A stretch of 31,748 nt of DNA, taken from IMG/VR virus record IMGVR_UViG_3300030419_003381, positions 6,050 to 37,797 of that record; one strand, written 5' to 3'. The notes beneath the pieces are model-generated. The model was not told the DNA's origin. It worked only from the letters and a program-made list of their open reading frames with translations, and did no database searches. This document shows positions 11,442 through 23,300 of the stretch, one piece after another. Source of the stretch: a virus. The stretch's first letter is position 1; each line of letters begins with the position of its first letter. The translations under genes were made by a program, and so were the position numbers.

Positions 11442-14325
11442 TAGTTAAAGCAGCTAAAGCAGCAGCCTTTACTCTCTTGTCTTTAGCAGAACTCTTACTA
11501 TCTATATCTACATTTGGAAGTATTGGAATCTGATTATAGGTTTTATCAGCAAGACCTTTCATTACACCTTTTCTCCAATTTTTCATCCACCTTGGTTGAA
11601 AGATACCAGATTCAACCCTTAAAGCTTTTTCCATTTGACCTTTCATAAGAGCTGGCATTGTATGCCATCCTGTTCTGGCTCCCTGTATGCTAAATATACG
11701 GGCAACATTATACCACCAATCAGGATCTGATGGGTCATAATTAAGGTTTCTATGCTCTTCATATTCTGGAGAACCAGAAGCTTGATCAAGGAAATCTAAC
11801 AATTCAGCAGCTGTTAATATATCGCTTATAAAAGGACCAAGATTACCTGTTATAGGATTTTTCCCATAATACGCAGCATATTTTTCCTTTTCATCATCTG
11901 AAAATATATAATTATAAAGCTTAGAAGCATCTTCAATAATTGGATTTTCTATAATTGATACTCCAGATCTTTGAGTTCCTTCTTCAGCCCTGTCTTCTTT
12001 AAAGGGACTACCAAAGGCACCAAATACTCCTCCTAAATCACTATTAAATGCTAATCCTGCTAAACCTGGAAGCAATGTGTAAATAGAGGCCATTCTAAAC
12101 ATCCTAGAAAAACTTTCACTAACTACCATTTCTCCAGTTATTGGATCTCTTTCCTTGAAATTAAAATCTTTAACATCTCTAGCAAAATCCTTAATAAGAT
12201 TATATTGCATATCGAAAAATGCAAACTTAAAATGTTGATACTGACCTATAACTTTACCACCTTTAGATCTAAGTATTTTAGCCTTTGCCCATGTATCATA
12301 ATCATAATGTAAAGTTCTAACCATATCATTAGCAGCATTGCCTGCATCGTTTTCAATCTTGTCATATATATCTTTTTTTGTTGCTTCTCTTCCAAGCTTT
12401 TTCCTTAAGTTGGCTGCATGATGATCATATCTACTTTGTTCTATCATAAAAGCATTTGCAAAAGCAATTTTAAAAGTATTTAACCTATTAGCATTTTCAG
12501 CCCATGCCATTGGTTTTGCTGCAAAATTAGTAAATTTTTCAGCAGTTAATGAAGCTCTCTTTAAAGTGGTTCCTTTTGTTTCAGGTATAATTTTACCTAC
12601 AGAGTTTAAGGTAAATCCTTCAGGAACATATAATATATCCATTGATCCACCTGTAGCAGCAGATGTCATTGTCCACCTGTCTCCCATCTTTAAACCAAAT
12701 CTTCTTAATTGCCTTTGAAGTAATGCTTTATTATCTCTAGCCTTTCCAGTTTCTTTACCGCTAGGATCATATTCTCTATTACTTCTTTCGTAAAACTCTT
12801 TAGATCTATTATAGCCTTTTCTTCCAAAGAAAACCCAATTATATAATCCTTGAGTCCTATTCTTTAATGCTCCTCTTACACTAAATCCTAACTTAGATAT
12901 ATACTCAAACCCATTTATAATCTGAACCATATGGTCCATGCTATCCATAGATCCTTTATGATGATTGATTGCAGAATCTCTAATCTCAGTAAGAATAGAT
13001 AGCATCTCACGAGAATAATCTCCAACATCCCCACCTTTCATATCAGCATTATTGCGAAGCTCTTTAAATAAGGTTTTAGTACCTTCACTAAATGCATATT
13101 GTATTCTTGCCCTTGAATTAAAGCTAGCTACATCATGAGCATATTTATTTAAATAATATATAGGATCAAGAGATGAATATAAATCTGTTTCAGGAGCTTT
13201 AAATTTTAATCTAGTTGTATTTAAATCACTTTCCATAAGGCGTTGAGCATCTCTATATAAAGCTTCAGCATTATCATACCTAAAATTAGTCTTATCTTTA
13301 TTTAATGCATACTCTGATATATTAGATACTATATCAGCTAATTCAATCACATAACTTGGAGAATATTTCTTGACACCTACCGCAAACTCTCCAGTCTCTT
13401 TATCAAATACTCTATAAGGCTCATTCTTTTTTGTCTCTGGATTAAAAACTTTCATTTCAAATCCATAGTTTTCACCAGTAGGAACAGCTAGCAATTTATC
13501 CTTGCTGGATTGCACTAATAAATGATCAATCTTTTCTTGTATTAAGTCAATAGATTTATTTAAATATCCAACATCCTCTAATGATGAAAGCTTAGATCTT
13601 ATAGCCATCTTTGCCATAGTAGCTCCATTTAATAGATTTTGCATAGAATTAGCACGCATTATATTCCATTCTCTCTGTATCATTCTTTCATTTTCATTCT
13701 TTGGTTGCTTTGAAAAATCTAGCAATCCTTGAAACCTACGCAATACTTGTCCCCCTACAGGAGTATTATTGTTATCTAAACTTCCAACTATTTTAAATAG
13801 CTGATTAATCATTGCTGTTTTTTGCTCTTGAGTTTTAGCCCCTATTAAATTTCTTTCTAGCTGTTGAAATTCTTTGAACTTTTTGCTATCCCAGTTTGCA
13901 TCTTTAATCATTCCGTATAATCCATCAATCATAAATTTAATATGTTGAGCACTTTCCTTTGTTTGTCTTTGATGGAATGATAGAGTCTCTGCTACATTAT
14001 TATAAAATTCTTCTCCTCCTTTTACATTTCTTACTAAAGCTTTTGGAAGCTTAAAGTATCGAGAGAATAAAGATTTACTTTGACCATAATTGTTTACAAA
14101 GTTCTTAACTTCTCTTTTGTATCTCTTTAATTCATATGGTTCTATCTTAATATTATCAAGATCAAATGGTTTGTTCTTGTTAGCTTTTCTCCAAAGCCAT
14201 TCTGCTGTTTCTGCTGTATTGTCTCCATTCTTAACTATCTTATAATTATTATCTAGTTCTCTACTTACTTTAAGAAACTCATCAAATCTTTTTCTTTGTA
14301 TGGGATCAGTTGTCAGACAATTCAT
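11434..14325 (-). CDS. Large internal virion/ejection protein (963 aa)
   Basis: I start at ATG 14325, where AGGAG sits 7 nt upstream and the ATG overlaps the previous stop (TAATG). The protein is largely helical and charged. A segment with WAENANRLNTFKIAF and, further on, A-NDMV-TLHYDY and GKVIGQYQHFKFAFFDMQ (about residues 630-740) resembles the C-terminal region of large polyvalent phage proteins (LPD38-like), though this is a by-eye resemblance. A hydrophobic glycine-rich stretch (SIYTLLPGLAGLAFNSDLGGVFGAF) could insert in membrane. It follows the 3005-residue gene and is probably co-injected with it. No enzymatic motif is seen. Confidence 0.6.
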   Translation of the reverse strand: MNCLTTDPIQRKRFDEFLKVSRELDNNYKIVKNGDNTAETAEWLWRKANKNKPFDLDNIKIEPYELKRYKREVKNFVNNYGQSKSLFSRYFKLPKALVRNVKGGEEFYNNVAETLSFHQRQTKESAQHIKFMIDGLYGMIKDANWDSKKFKEFQQLERNLIGAKTQEQKTAMINQLFKIVGSLDNNNTPVGGQVLRRFQGLLDFSKQPKNENERMIQREWNIMRANSMQNLLNGATMAKMAIRSKLSSLEDVGYLNKSIDLIQEKIDHLLVQSSKDKLLAVPTGENYGFEMKVFNPETKKNEPYRVFDKETGEFAVGVKKYSPSYVIELADIVSNISEYALNKDKTNFRYDNAEALYRDAQRLMESDLNTTRLKFKAPETDLYSSLDPIYYLNKYAHDVASFNSRARIQYAFSEGTKTLFKELRNNADMKGGDVGDYSREMLSILTEIRDSAINHHKGSMDSMDHMVQIINGFEYISKLGFSVRGALKNRTQGLYNWVFFGRKGYNRSKEFYERSNREYDPSGKETGKARDNKALLQRQLRRFGLKMGDRWTMTSAATGGSMDILYVPEGFTLNSVGKIIPETKGTTLKRASLTAEKFTNFAAKPMAWAENANRLNTFKIAFANAFMIEQSRYDHHAANLRKKLGREATKKDIYDKIENDAGNAANDMVRTLHYDYDTWAKAKILRSKGGKVIGQYQHFKFAFFDMQYNLIKDFARDVKDFNFKERDPITGEMVVSESFSRMFRMASIYTLLPGLAGLAFNSDLGGVFGAFGSPFKEDRAEEGTQRSGVSIIENPIIEDASKLYNYIFSDDEKEKYAAYYGKNPITGNLGPFISDILTAAELLDFLDQASGSPEYEEHRNLNYDPSDPDWWYNVARIFSIQGARTGWHTMPALMKGQMEKALRVESGIFQPRWMKNWRKGVMKGLADKTYNQIPILPNVDIDSKSSAKDKRVKAAALAALTRL

Positions 14326-17300
14326 TAACACTCTCCTAAGTATTTTTGCTTTAATTCAAACTCTGCATTGTTTTTGCCTTTACTTTGAAGTTGGAAATTA
14401 GTACCTTTTTCATATATTGATCTACTGTTAAAAAAATGTCCATCTGGATCTATATCTATTCTATCTACACCTTTCCAAGATTCATTCATAAACCTAATAA
14501 CTTCAGTAGGATTAGGAACTTCATTTAATTTATTCCCATATAGATTATATGTAGCTCTATATAGCTCTACAGGATCCATAAAATATGAACCGCTTAAATA
14601 AGACAGCATAACATTTTTAGCAGTATTATCTAAGTTAGGATCTAAAGCCCATTCAGGAAGAGTTTTAGGCTTAGGTAATATACCTCTGTCAGAAGGATCA
14701 CGCATAGCTCCTTGAAACTTAAATGCATCTCCTTTTAATGCAGGATTATATTCTAACATATATGCCTTCATGTGATTATCTACTATATCTTTATGTAGCC
14801 TGCCTGCAATATCTTTTCCTAAGTCTGAAGAATCATCTGTTTTTGCTCTATCTAAGAATGAAAAGACTAATCTTTCATTATATTTATTTTGATGAAAGCT
14901 AGGAACATATTGACTTCTACCCTCAAGTGCATTATATCCTACTATATCGTAGGTATTTTTTCTTACTTTTGGAGCTAGCAAATTGTACAATAATTGTTTA
15001 GTCATAACTTCAGATCTACCATACATTGATAGCCCTTGAATATCTTTGATAGCATCTGAAAGGACTCTTAGATGAGCCTCTGTAACCACCCCAAACTTAT
15101 TAAATGATGTTGCTCCATCTTGGGTTAATAGTTTTGAAGCTTTATTTAAATCTTTTTTATACTTTTTTACTATACTATTAACTTGCATTAACTCAATATC
15201 GGTTACTATCTGTCTTGCAAAAGCTCTACTCATTGCTCTTCTTTGAGCTGAAACATTTCCATTTTCTATTCTTACTTTTGCATAGTTCTGAGCTAATATT
15301 TCTCCCTTTCTATAAGTAATTAATTGACCTGGTTTATATTCTTTGATAGGGAAAACATCATAGCCAGTAGCACTCTTGTCATTCTTGTTTCTTATGAATT
15401 TTAAAACAGGATAATTTCTTCTTGTACTACCTGCCTTATCTTTAACTTCAAATTTATTTTCACTATAAGTAGCATTAAGATTAAACTCCGAGACTAATTG
15501 CTTCCTATTATCTCTCATATTCTTTAAGGTTTCAAATTTATCTTTATTTATAGAGCCACCTCTTCTACCATGCATTCTTAAATTATCTAATACATTCTCA
15601 ATTTGCTCTACTTCCCATGCTACATACTCCATTTCAGCCCATTTATCCCGATCTTTAATAGTCTTCTTTACATATGAACTAAACCGATCATTTGATACAG
15701 GAGTACTTGAGGCCATCATACTTGCCAAATCACTTCCAGATGGTATACCTCTTTTGAAATTTTGTCTTAAGCTATTTTCTATAGCTATCAAACCTTTTAT
15801 TAATGGATGACTTGATTGGCCTAAGGAAGCACCACCAATGTCCTTACTTCCACCTAATCTCTGATCCCCTAAAAACCTTAATATATCATTAGATAAAACT
15901 TTAAGCTCATTACTGTCTCCTAAGTTAAAAGAACCGTCTTTGCCCTTATAATGATTATGACCAGCTAAGCTTATTTTTCTTTTTGCTGATTGAAAAGCAT
16001 TATTAACTTCCCAAAGACTCATCTTCCTTCTGCTTCCGTCAGACATATATTCTGTCATATTAGCAATATTAAATATCTCAGCAATAGGCAGCATTATTTC
16101 CCTAACCATTTTCGAATGAAGCTTTCTGAAGTCTTTATTTGTGACATCTACAGCCTGAACTACTTGTCCAAGATCACCTGCACCCATTTTTGTCTGATAT
16201 ATTTCAAACATGCCTTCTATTTTTTCGTAAAGCATATTTTCTATTTGCTTAGGATCTATCTTTGATGGATTTTTATATATATCTATAGTCTCTTTAATTA
16301 AAGACTTAGTATTTTGTATAGCATCAACAAACTGGGCTCCACCTTTAAACTTAACAGTATATGTTGATCTTCTACCTTCATGTTCAAATAATTCCATTCC
16401 AGAATTTTTATGATAATAGTCTGGCCTTAATCCAGGAAGCAATTCATTTTCTTTATTTTTTACTGCTGCAAGTTGATACAGAAACGATGAAACAGAATGT
16501 GACCTTACTAATGCTGGTCTCTTTGCAGCTAACTCCATCATGTCAAGTCTATATTGTTCTACATCTACACCAGATATAGTATCCATTCCTTCTAGCACTT
16601 TAAAGAATACATCTTTAGCAGGATCTTGATAGCCAGAGAAATTATAAATCTCTTTAATAACCTTTCCAGGCAATGCAAAAAAGCTAGAAGATTTATCTAA
16701 ATCAAAATCTGCATCCTGAGTATCAATGACATCTAAATAATTCATCTCTGATACAGGGCCTTTTTTATGATTTAATAATTTTTCTACTTTAGTAATAACC
16801 CTATCATTAGCCCCAACCATTGGAGTTCTAAGGTCAACCTTAGCTAAATGTATATTCTTATATGAGTTTCCACCGGCAATAGTCTTTGCCATTGAGAATG
16901 CAGTATTATTAGTAGTTCTAAAGTCTAGATTAGGATCTATTGATTCTCCTCTTCTTCCATCAAGATACATTACAAAATCACCGATAGTATGAACATCTCC
17001 AGACTGTAATGCCCTATCAACTATTTCTTTATAATCTTTCGATATATCACTTTCTAACTGCTTTAGAAGCTTACTATCGGCAGCCTTTCTCTTTTTTGCA
17101 GTTATATCTCTTTGAATCCCAAATCTAATGTCATCTAACCCAGGCCCCATTAATTGTCCATCAAAAGTATATACTAAGTCAACTCCTTCTTTAATGCCCA
17201 TAGGAGCGAACTCTTTATACTTAGCTGCTAAAGATTTATCAACATTAAATATTAAGCTTATACCTTCATTATTACCTTTGAACAGCCCAGATATAGGCTT

Positions 17301-20300
17301 ATTCCAAGAATAATATGACATTCCACTTCCCCCAAAAGATGTTTGAGTCCCACCTTCTCTTATCCCTATCGAAAGTCCATCTCCAGCTGTCATTGCTTCA
17401 TAAGCTCCATTTTTCATTTGGCTAGAAGTAAAGTTTCTTCTTCCTAGATATTCAGATACAACCATCTTTTCAATTTGAGGAGCCATATATTCAAAGGAAG
17501 GAATACCTCCTGATTGTATAATCCCTTCAATACCCATTACTTGCATTAAATTATCTCCATGCTCATAATTGATACCTTTTAAATGCTCAACTATTTTCCT
17601 GCTAGCAAATGGGCTTTCACTTAACTGAGCATGCCTTTCAAGTACATCTCTAACTGAGTTTTGAGAACCTGTAATTGAATTTATAGCGTCTGTAGCATCT
17701 TTTGTAAAAAAGTTTGTAAAAGCACTTGACATCGTAGCATCATGCTCTCCGCTTATTGACTTTATAAATATAGCTTCTCTAGGCAGTTCATATATATGGT
17801 CAGATGTGATATTGTTCTTAATCAAATCTCCAAGATGCTCTTTCCAACCTACCCTTAAATCATTACTTGATATTTCTGGCAGATTAAATATTTTAGCTTG
17901 ATATTCAGCATCTGCACTAGACTTAACTGCATTCTTCTTTACAGCACTCTTGAATGTAATTGAGTCAAACATATAATTCCCATCTGAATCTTTCATCATA
18001 GAGTCAATAACTGGATCATATTTATATGCAGTCTTTCCTACATATACAGTAGCACTACCATCAGAAATATTTATTCGAGAATCAAGCTCAATAGGCTTTA
18101 CAACGACATTAAATCCTGTAATTTTTCCATCCTCATCGCGAGTAAACCAATCAGACCTTGCTCCCTTTTGCATTAATATTGAAGTCATTTCAGGCAATGA
18201 TAAGTATTTCTCACCATTAACAATAGATGCATTAATATTTTCGTAAACTTCCATTTGAGCCTCAGCTTCATTTCTGGCTTCAGCTTCAGACATTCCTCTT
18301 TCTTTGATGTATTTTTGAGTTAAGTCTTTCATTCCTCTAACTTGAGTATTAAAAAATGATTCTGCTGCTTTTTTCTCTTGAGGAGTTCCACCTTCATCTC
18401 TTATAGTTAATGTTCTTTGAGGTTTTATAGATCCATCTGGATTAAATGTATGCTTTAAAAATGTATCATAACCATCTCTAAGTATATGATCTTGAGGTAG
18501 CATTCTATCTAAATAAATTTTAGCAAAGTCAGCAGTAGTCTTATCTAATGCCATTCCTGTTCTTGGACTATCTAACTTTAGATATTTCATAAGCTTTCTT
18601 ACATCTGCAATATCATTATTTTTATTAACTACATTAGATAAATCATCATGAAAGCTCCCTAGCATTCTAGTCATTAATAATATATGTTCTGCATTATCTC
18701 CAGTAGTTTTTATCTTTGCATTTCCGTTTTTATCTATTTCTGCTCCTAATTGCCTTCTCAAGTAATCCTCTGCTTTAGCTTTATCACCAACAGCAATTTC
18801 AAATTTCCTTCTATTTTCAGAGGTAGGAGAAGACCAGGATTGAATAACTTTATCAAATGCATTTTGATGTAAGAAAACCATTGTCTTTTCATCTAGCGTT
18901 ATGGCTCTTGTTTGGGCTGTACCTTTTCTGCCATCACCAAAACCAAATGTTCCTAACTGCTCAAGTATAGCTTTATCTCCAGTTGATAATATATCTCTAG
19001 GATTAATATTAGCTCCAACACCAGACTCTACTATACTATTAAGCTCTCTCATAACATCAGGGGTTAATCTAGTTCTAATAGTTCTTTCATTGGCCCATCT
19101 ATTCCCAGCTAATAATAATTGACCAGATTGCAATCCAAGCATTTGTTCCAACTTCACAATGCCTGTATTCCAAGTGGATATATTTGCATGAGATAATTCT
19201 AATACTCCATTGTTAAACACTGCCATAGGAAATTTAGTATTAGCTAAACCCGATTGCATTATGAACATAGTATCCATAACAAAATCTTGATACATTTGCT
19301 CTGAAGTAGACTTCCCTTTTTCATTTGGTGGTAACAATTCCCATTTAGCTTCAATAGAAGCTTTTTGAGATTCAACAACAGGCTTAATGAATATATCTAT
19401 ATAATTTTCATGTGTCATACCTAACATCTTTTGTAATTGATCAAACCCTGATATAGGATCTCCAGATATAGATGCATCATCTACAAGCTTTATGATTCTT
19501 TCTTGCTCTTTTGTTAGTTTTTCTAAGCCTCTAATAAGCTCAATAGGATTCTTTTTAAATTGCTCAACCTTAGTCATATCATTATTAAACCATCTAGCAG
19601 CATATTGAGAGTCTGATATAGATGTATTACCAGCATGAATCTTTCCACTTCTATCTGTCATTCTTAAGTTATCAATAATAGATTCAGTATAACTGTTAAT
19701 ATCCTGTATCTCATCAAAGTTTAATTTTTGTTCTTGTATCTTTCGCTGCTCTACTATAAAATCTCTAAGCGTATTTGTATAATCTCTTAATGCATCTGGT
19801 ACATTAGAATCTGTTTGCATTTTCTGATTCAAATCACTAAGCTTATGCATTCTATCATATACAGACCTGAATCCTATAATATTATCTTGACTTTGATAAA
19901 TAGATAATAACTCAAGTAAATTATTATTCTCTAAAGATAGATCGGAAATTCTAGAACTCAACTCCTTATTTATAGTTCCGTCTGACTCTACTAATTTTTG
20001 GCTTTCTGTAATCACATCTTTAATAGTTTTATTTAAGCCTGAAGTAACATACATTAAAGATTCTAAATCAAGAGCAGATACTCTGTCTGCATTGACAATC
20101 ATCTCTTGCATAAACTGTTTAATCTCTTGCGGAGAATGATATTCTAAATTAATATTATCTCTATTAAATCTAATAAGAGATACATCAGTAAGATTTCTTT
20201 TTAATGGATTTTCTACTATTTGCTTATAGTCTCTTATAAGCTTTCTTGTTTGCTCTGTGATTGCATTTTTTTCTGGACCTCCAGTATTTTCATACTGCAA

Positions 20301-23300
20301 TAATAAGGTCTCTATCTTGTCTGCCTCAACGATATGCAGCACATTTCCTTTTCTATAAGCAAAAGGATTATTAGCATTAAGTGCTGTAACTAAAGCTCTT
20401 CTTAGTCCTGTGCCTAGATTAGGATTTCCAGTTAATTTTGATGTTATTTGTTGCTCAGTATATCTCATAAAGGAAGATAAAACTTCTTGATTGTTTAGTA
20501 GAGTTTCACCTGAATATGATCCTAATTCTTTTACAATATTCTGCTCAACTTTTTCAAACTGTGCTTTTGTAATCTCTCTTATGCCAGTTCCAATATCTGG
20601 AGATAGCATGCCTTTTAATAAATTTAAATTTTCTAACGCTTGCATATTCTCTTTTGAGACGTTAACTAAATCTTGAGCTGTAAACTCTAAACGCTCGTTG
20701 CCTGAATATATATCACCAATTATTTCATTGTACCTGTCTATATTCCCTTCAGATTTTGTAAATATTTCATATGCTTTTCTATTTCTTTCATGAAGTTCCC
20801 ATGTGTGCATAGCATGCCAAACTGGCTTTGATGCCATTATATTAGGATCAGGGAATCCAGATTCAGGAGAACTGTAATGAGGTACAATTTCTCTCCAATT
20901 TAAACCATCTTCACTAAGTGTAAGTTGATGCATCTTTTCTGCATTTGTTTTATATAAGGCATTAAATCTTGATAATTGATCTTCTGTAGGCAATGCCCCT
21001 CTCCAGAGTTGTCCACCTTTATCAGAATTTATAGATACAAATCCAGATCTTTGTGCTTCTATAATAGCATTGTGTAATGCTGAGGCTGAATCTACATATA
21101 TATTTTTAGTTTGTCCTGTTTCATCTACTCTATAATGATTACTTTTAATACTCTCTAAAAGATCAACAGCAGTCTTATGTATTTGAGGCTTACCCATTGG
21201 GTCAAGATCAATCCTTATACCTAATGATTCAAAGGAATCTATTATATACGATATCTCATTATTTCTAATTGATTCGGACATTGCTCCAACAGCATTCTGT
21301 CTTTTCTCTTTTAATACAGTTTCAACAGTAGTTGGGTCTAAGATCCTCCCATCTACTCTTATAGAATTTAATTCTTGTATATATCTGTCTGTTTCTTCTG
21401 CTGTCATAGGACGAGTTTTTTTATATCCAGCTCCTATTTCTCCAGAGTCTTGTAATTTACTTGCAACAAAAAATTGATCTTTAAAAGACTTTAATTCTGC
21501 CTGTAATTCTGATTTCCTAGAAGTATTTTTTTCAGCTGCTATTTGAGCAGTTAGATCAGCAATCTTTTTATGAGCATGAACTTGCCATATTTGAACTGCA
21601 CCAGTCTTATCAGCATTTAATGTAGTTATTATTTCATCTGCATCTGCAAGATTTTCTCTAACTTTATCATGTATTTTTTTCAGCTCAGGAGAATTTTCAT
21701 CAACAGCCTTACTTACTTTCCCTATTGCCTTCTCATTATCTGCAACCCTTGCCATTCCAGCAATTTTATCTAATACTTCAGGTTTATATCCTAATATATC
21801 CATAGTTTTAACCCATGAATTAATTTCTCCGCCTGTACCATCTACTCCTGTTTTTTCAAAGAATCTAGGCATTTTAGGTCTACCCTCAAATGTTTTGCCT
21901 CTCTTCATATAGATCATTCCTATATAATGATCTGCTAATAACTTATCATAAGGATAATCTTCTGTCCCTATAATATCTCTTGATTCATAATACATGGTCC
22001 CATTCATAAGGAGAGATCCAATAGAAGCTCTCCAAAAGGACTCTGCTCCATCTCTTCCTATTTCACTTGCTAGGTTTGCGATCAATCCCTTGTTTAACTT
22101 TCCTTGAGCATCTCTATGTGGAAATACTTCTTTCTTAACCTGTCTAAATGCTTGCCTTAATATATCTACCTGCTCAGGCTTTAACTTGCCGTCAAGTAAT
22201 GATGTAGAAAATCCTTTAACATTACTCAACCAAGATACTGGTTTACCAGCACCACCCCACATCGTCTTTAAAGATAACTGCAATTGTCCTGGGGTCATTC
22301 TTTCTACGTTTCTAAATCTATTTCTAAAGCCTCTTCCTATATGCCCTATATCAGCCATCATTCCACTTTTCCCGAACTGTACTGCCTTACCGCCAGGAAT
22401 GTATCGTGTAGGGGCTAATACGGAGCCTAAAGCAGCCCCATGTAAAGCTCTTGCATACCAAGGTTTAAATAATCCAGGGGCATCTGATTCTTCTAGTTCA
22501 TAAATATTAGCAGCTATTTCACCAGCTTCACCCACCAAAGTATCAAAGGTTCCAAGTAATACTGCTTCATATGCTGAATCTCCAACTATTTGAGATATTC
22601 TGGGACCTACACCCGCTGCACGTAAAGATGTGGATATAGAGTTTCCAAATGTTTTAGTTAAGCTTTCTCCAGCTTCGCCTAATGCCATTTTAGTTAATGC
22701 TGTTAATTGCTGCGGATTGATATTTGGAATATTCTCAACCAAAGTTTCTGTCATTATTTTGCTTGCCTGAGCTTCTATCCTAGGGTTTGCAAGAGGATTA
22801 GTTTTTAATGCTCTTCTTGTAAAGTATGACCATGGTTTAACGCCATTTAATTCTGCATCTAACCCTTCTTTTATAGCCTTTCTGCCTGTCTTTATAATAT
22901 CCTCACCAAGCTCTTCACCTATTTCTTGGCCACCTTTTTCAAATATTTCTTTAGCTACTTTTTTACCAGCAGGTTTAACTCCTGCATTGGCCAATTTAGA
23001 TATTGCTCCTAATCCTTTTCCTATTGTACCTATACCACTTATAATACCTGCACCTGTACCTAAAGCATATCCAACTTTACCAGCTAAAGATTCATCCTTC
23101 CATTCATCTGAACCAAAGCTTCTAGATAATTCTCCCTTAGATGCTATATCAGCTACCGTTGGAAGAACAAGCGACTCCCCAAAACCCCATGCAAAGTTTC
23201 CAAGAAGATCTCCTACTGGAGTATCAACAAAGCCCCTGTCCTCACCAAGGGCTTCTTCTTGTCTTTGAGCTTCTTCTTGCTGAAGTCTCTCTAGCTCTCT

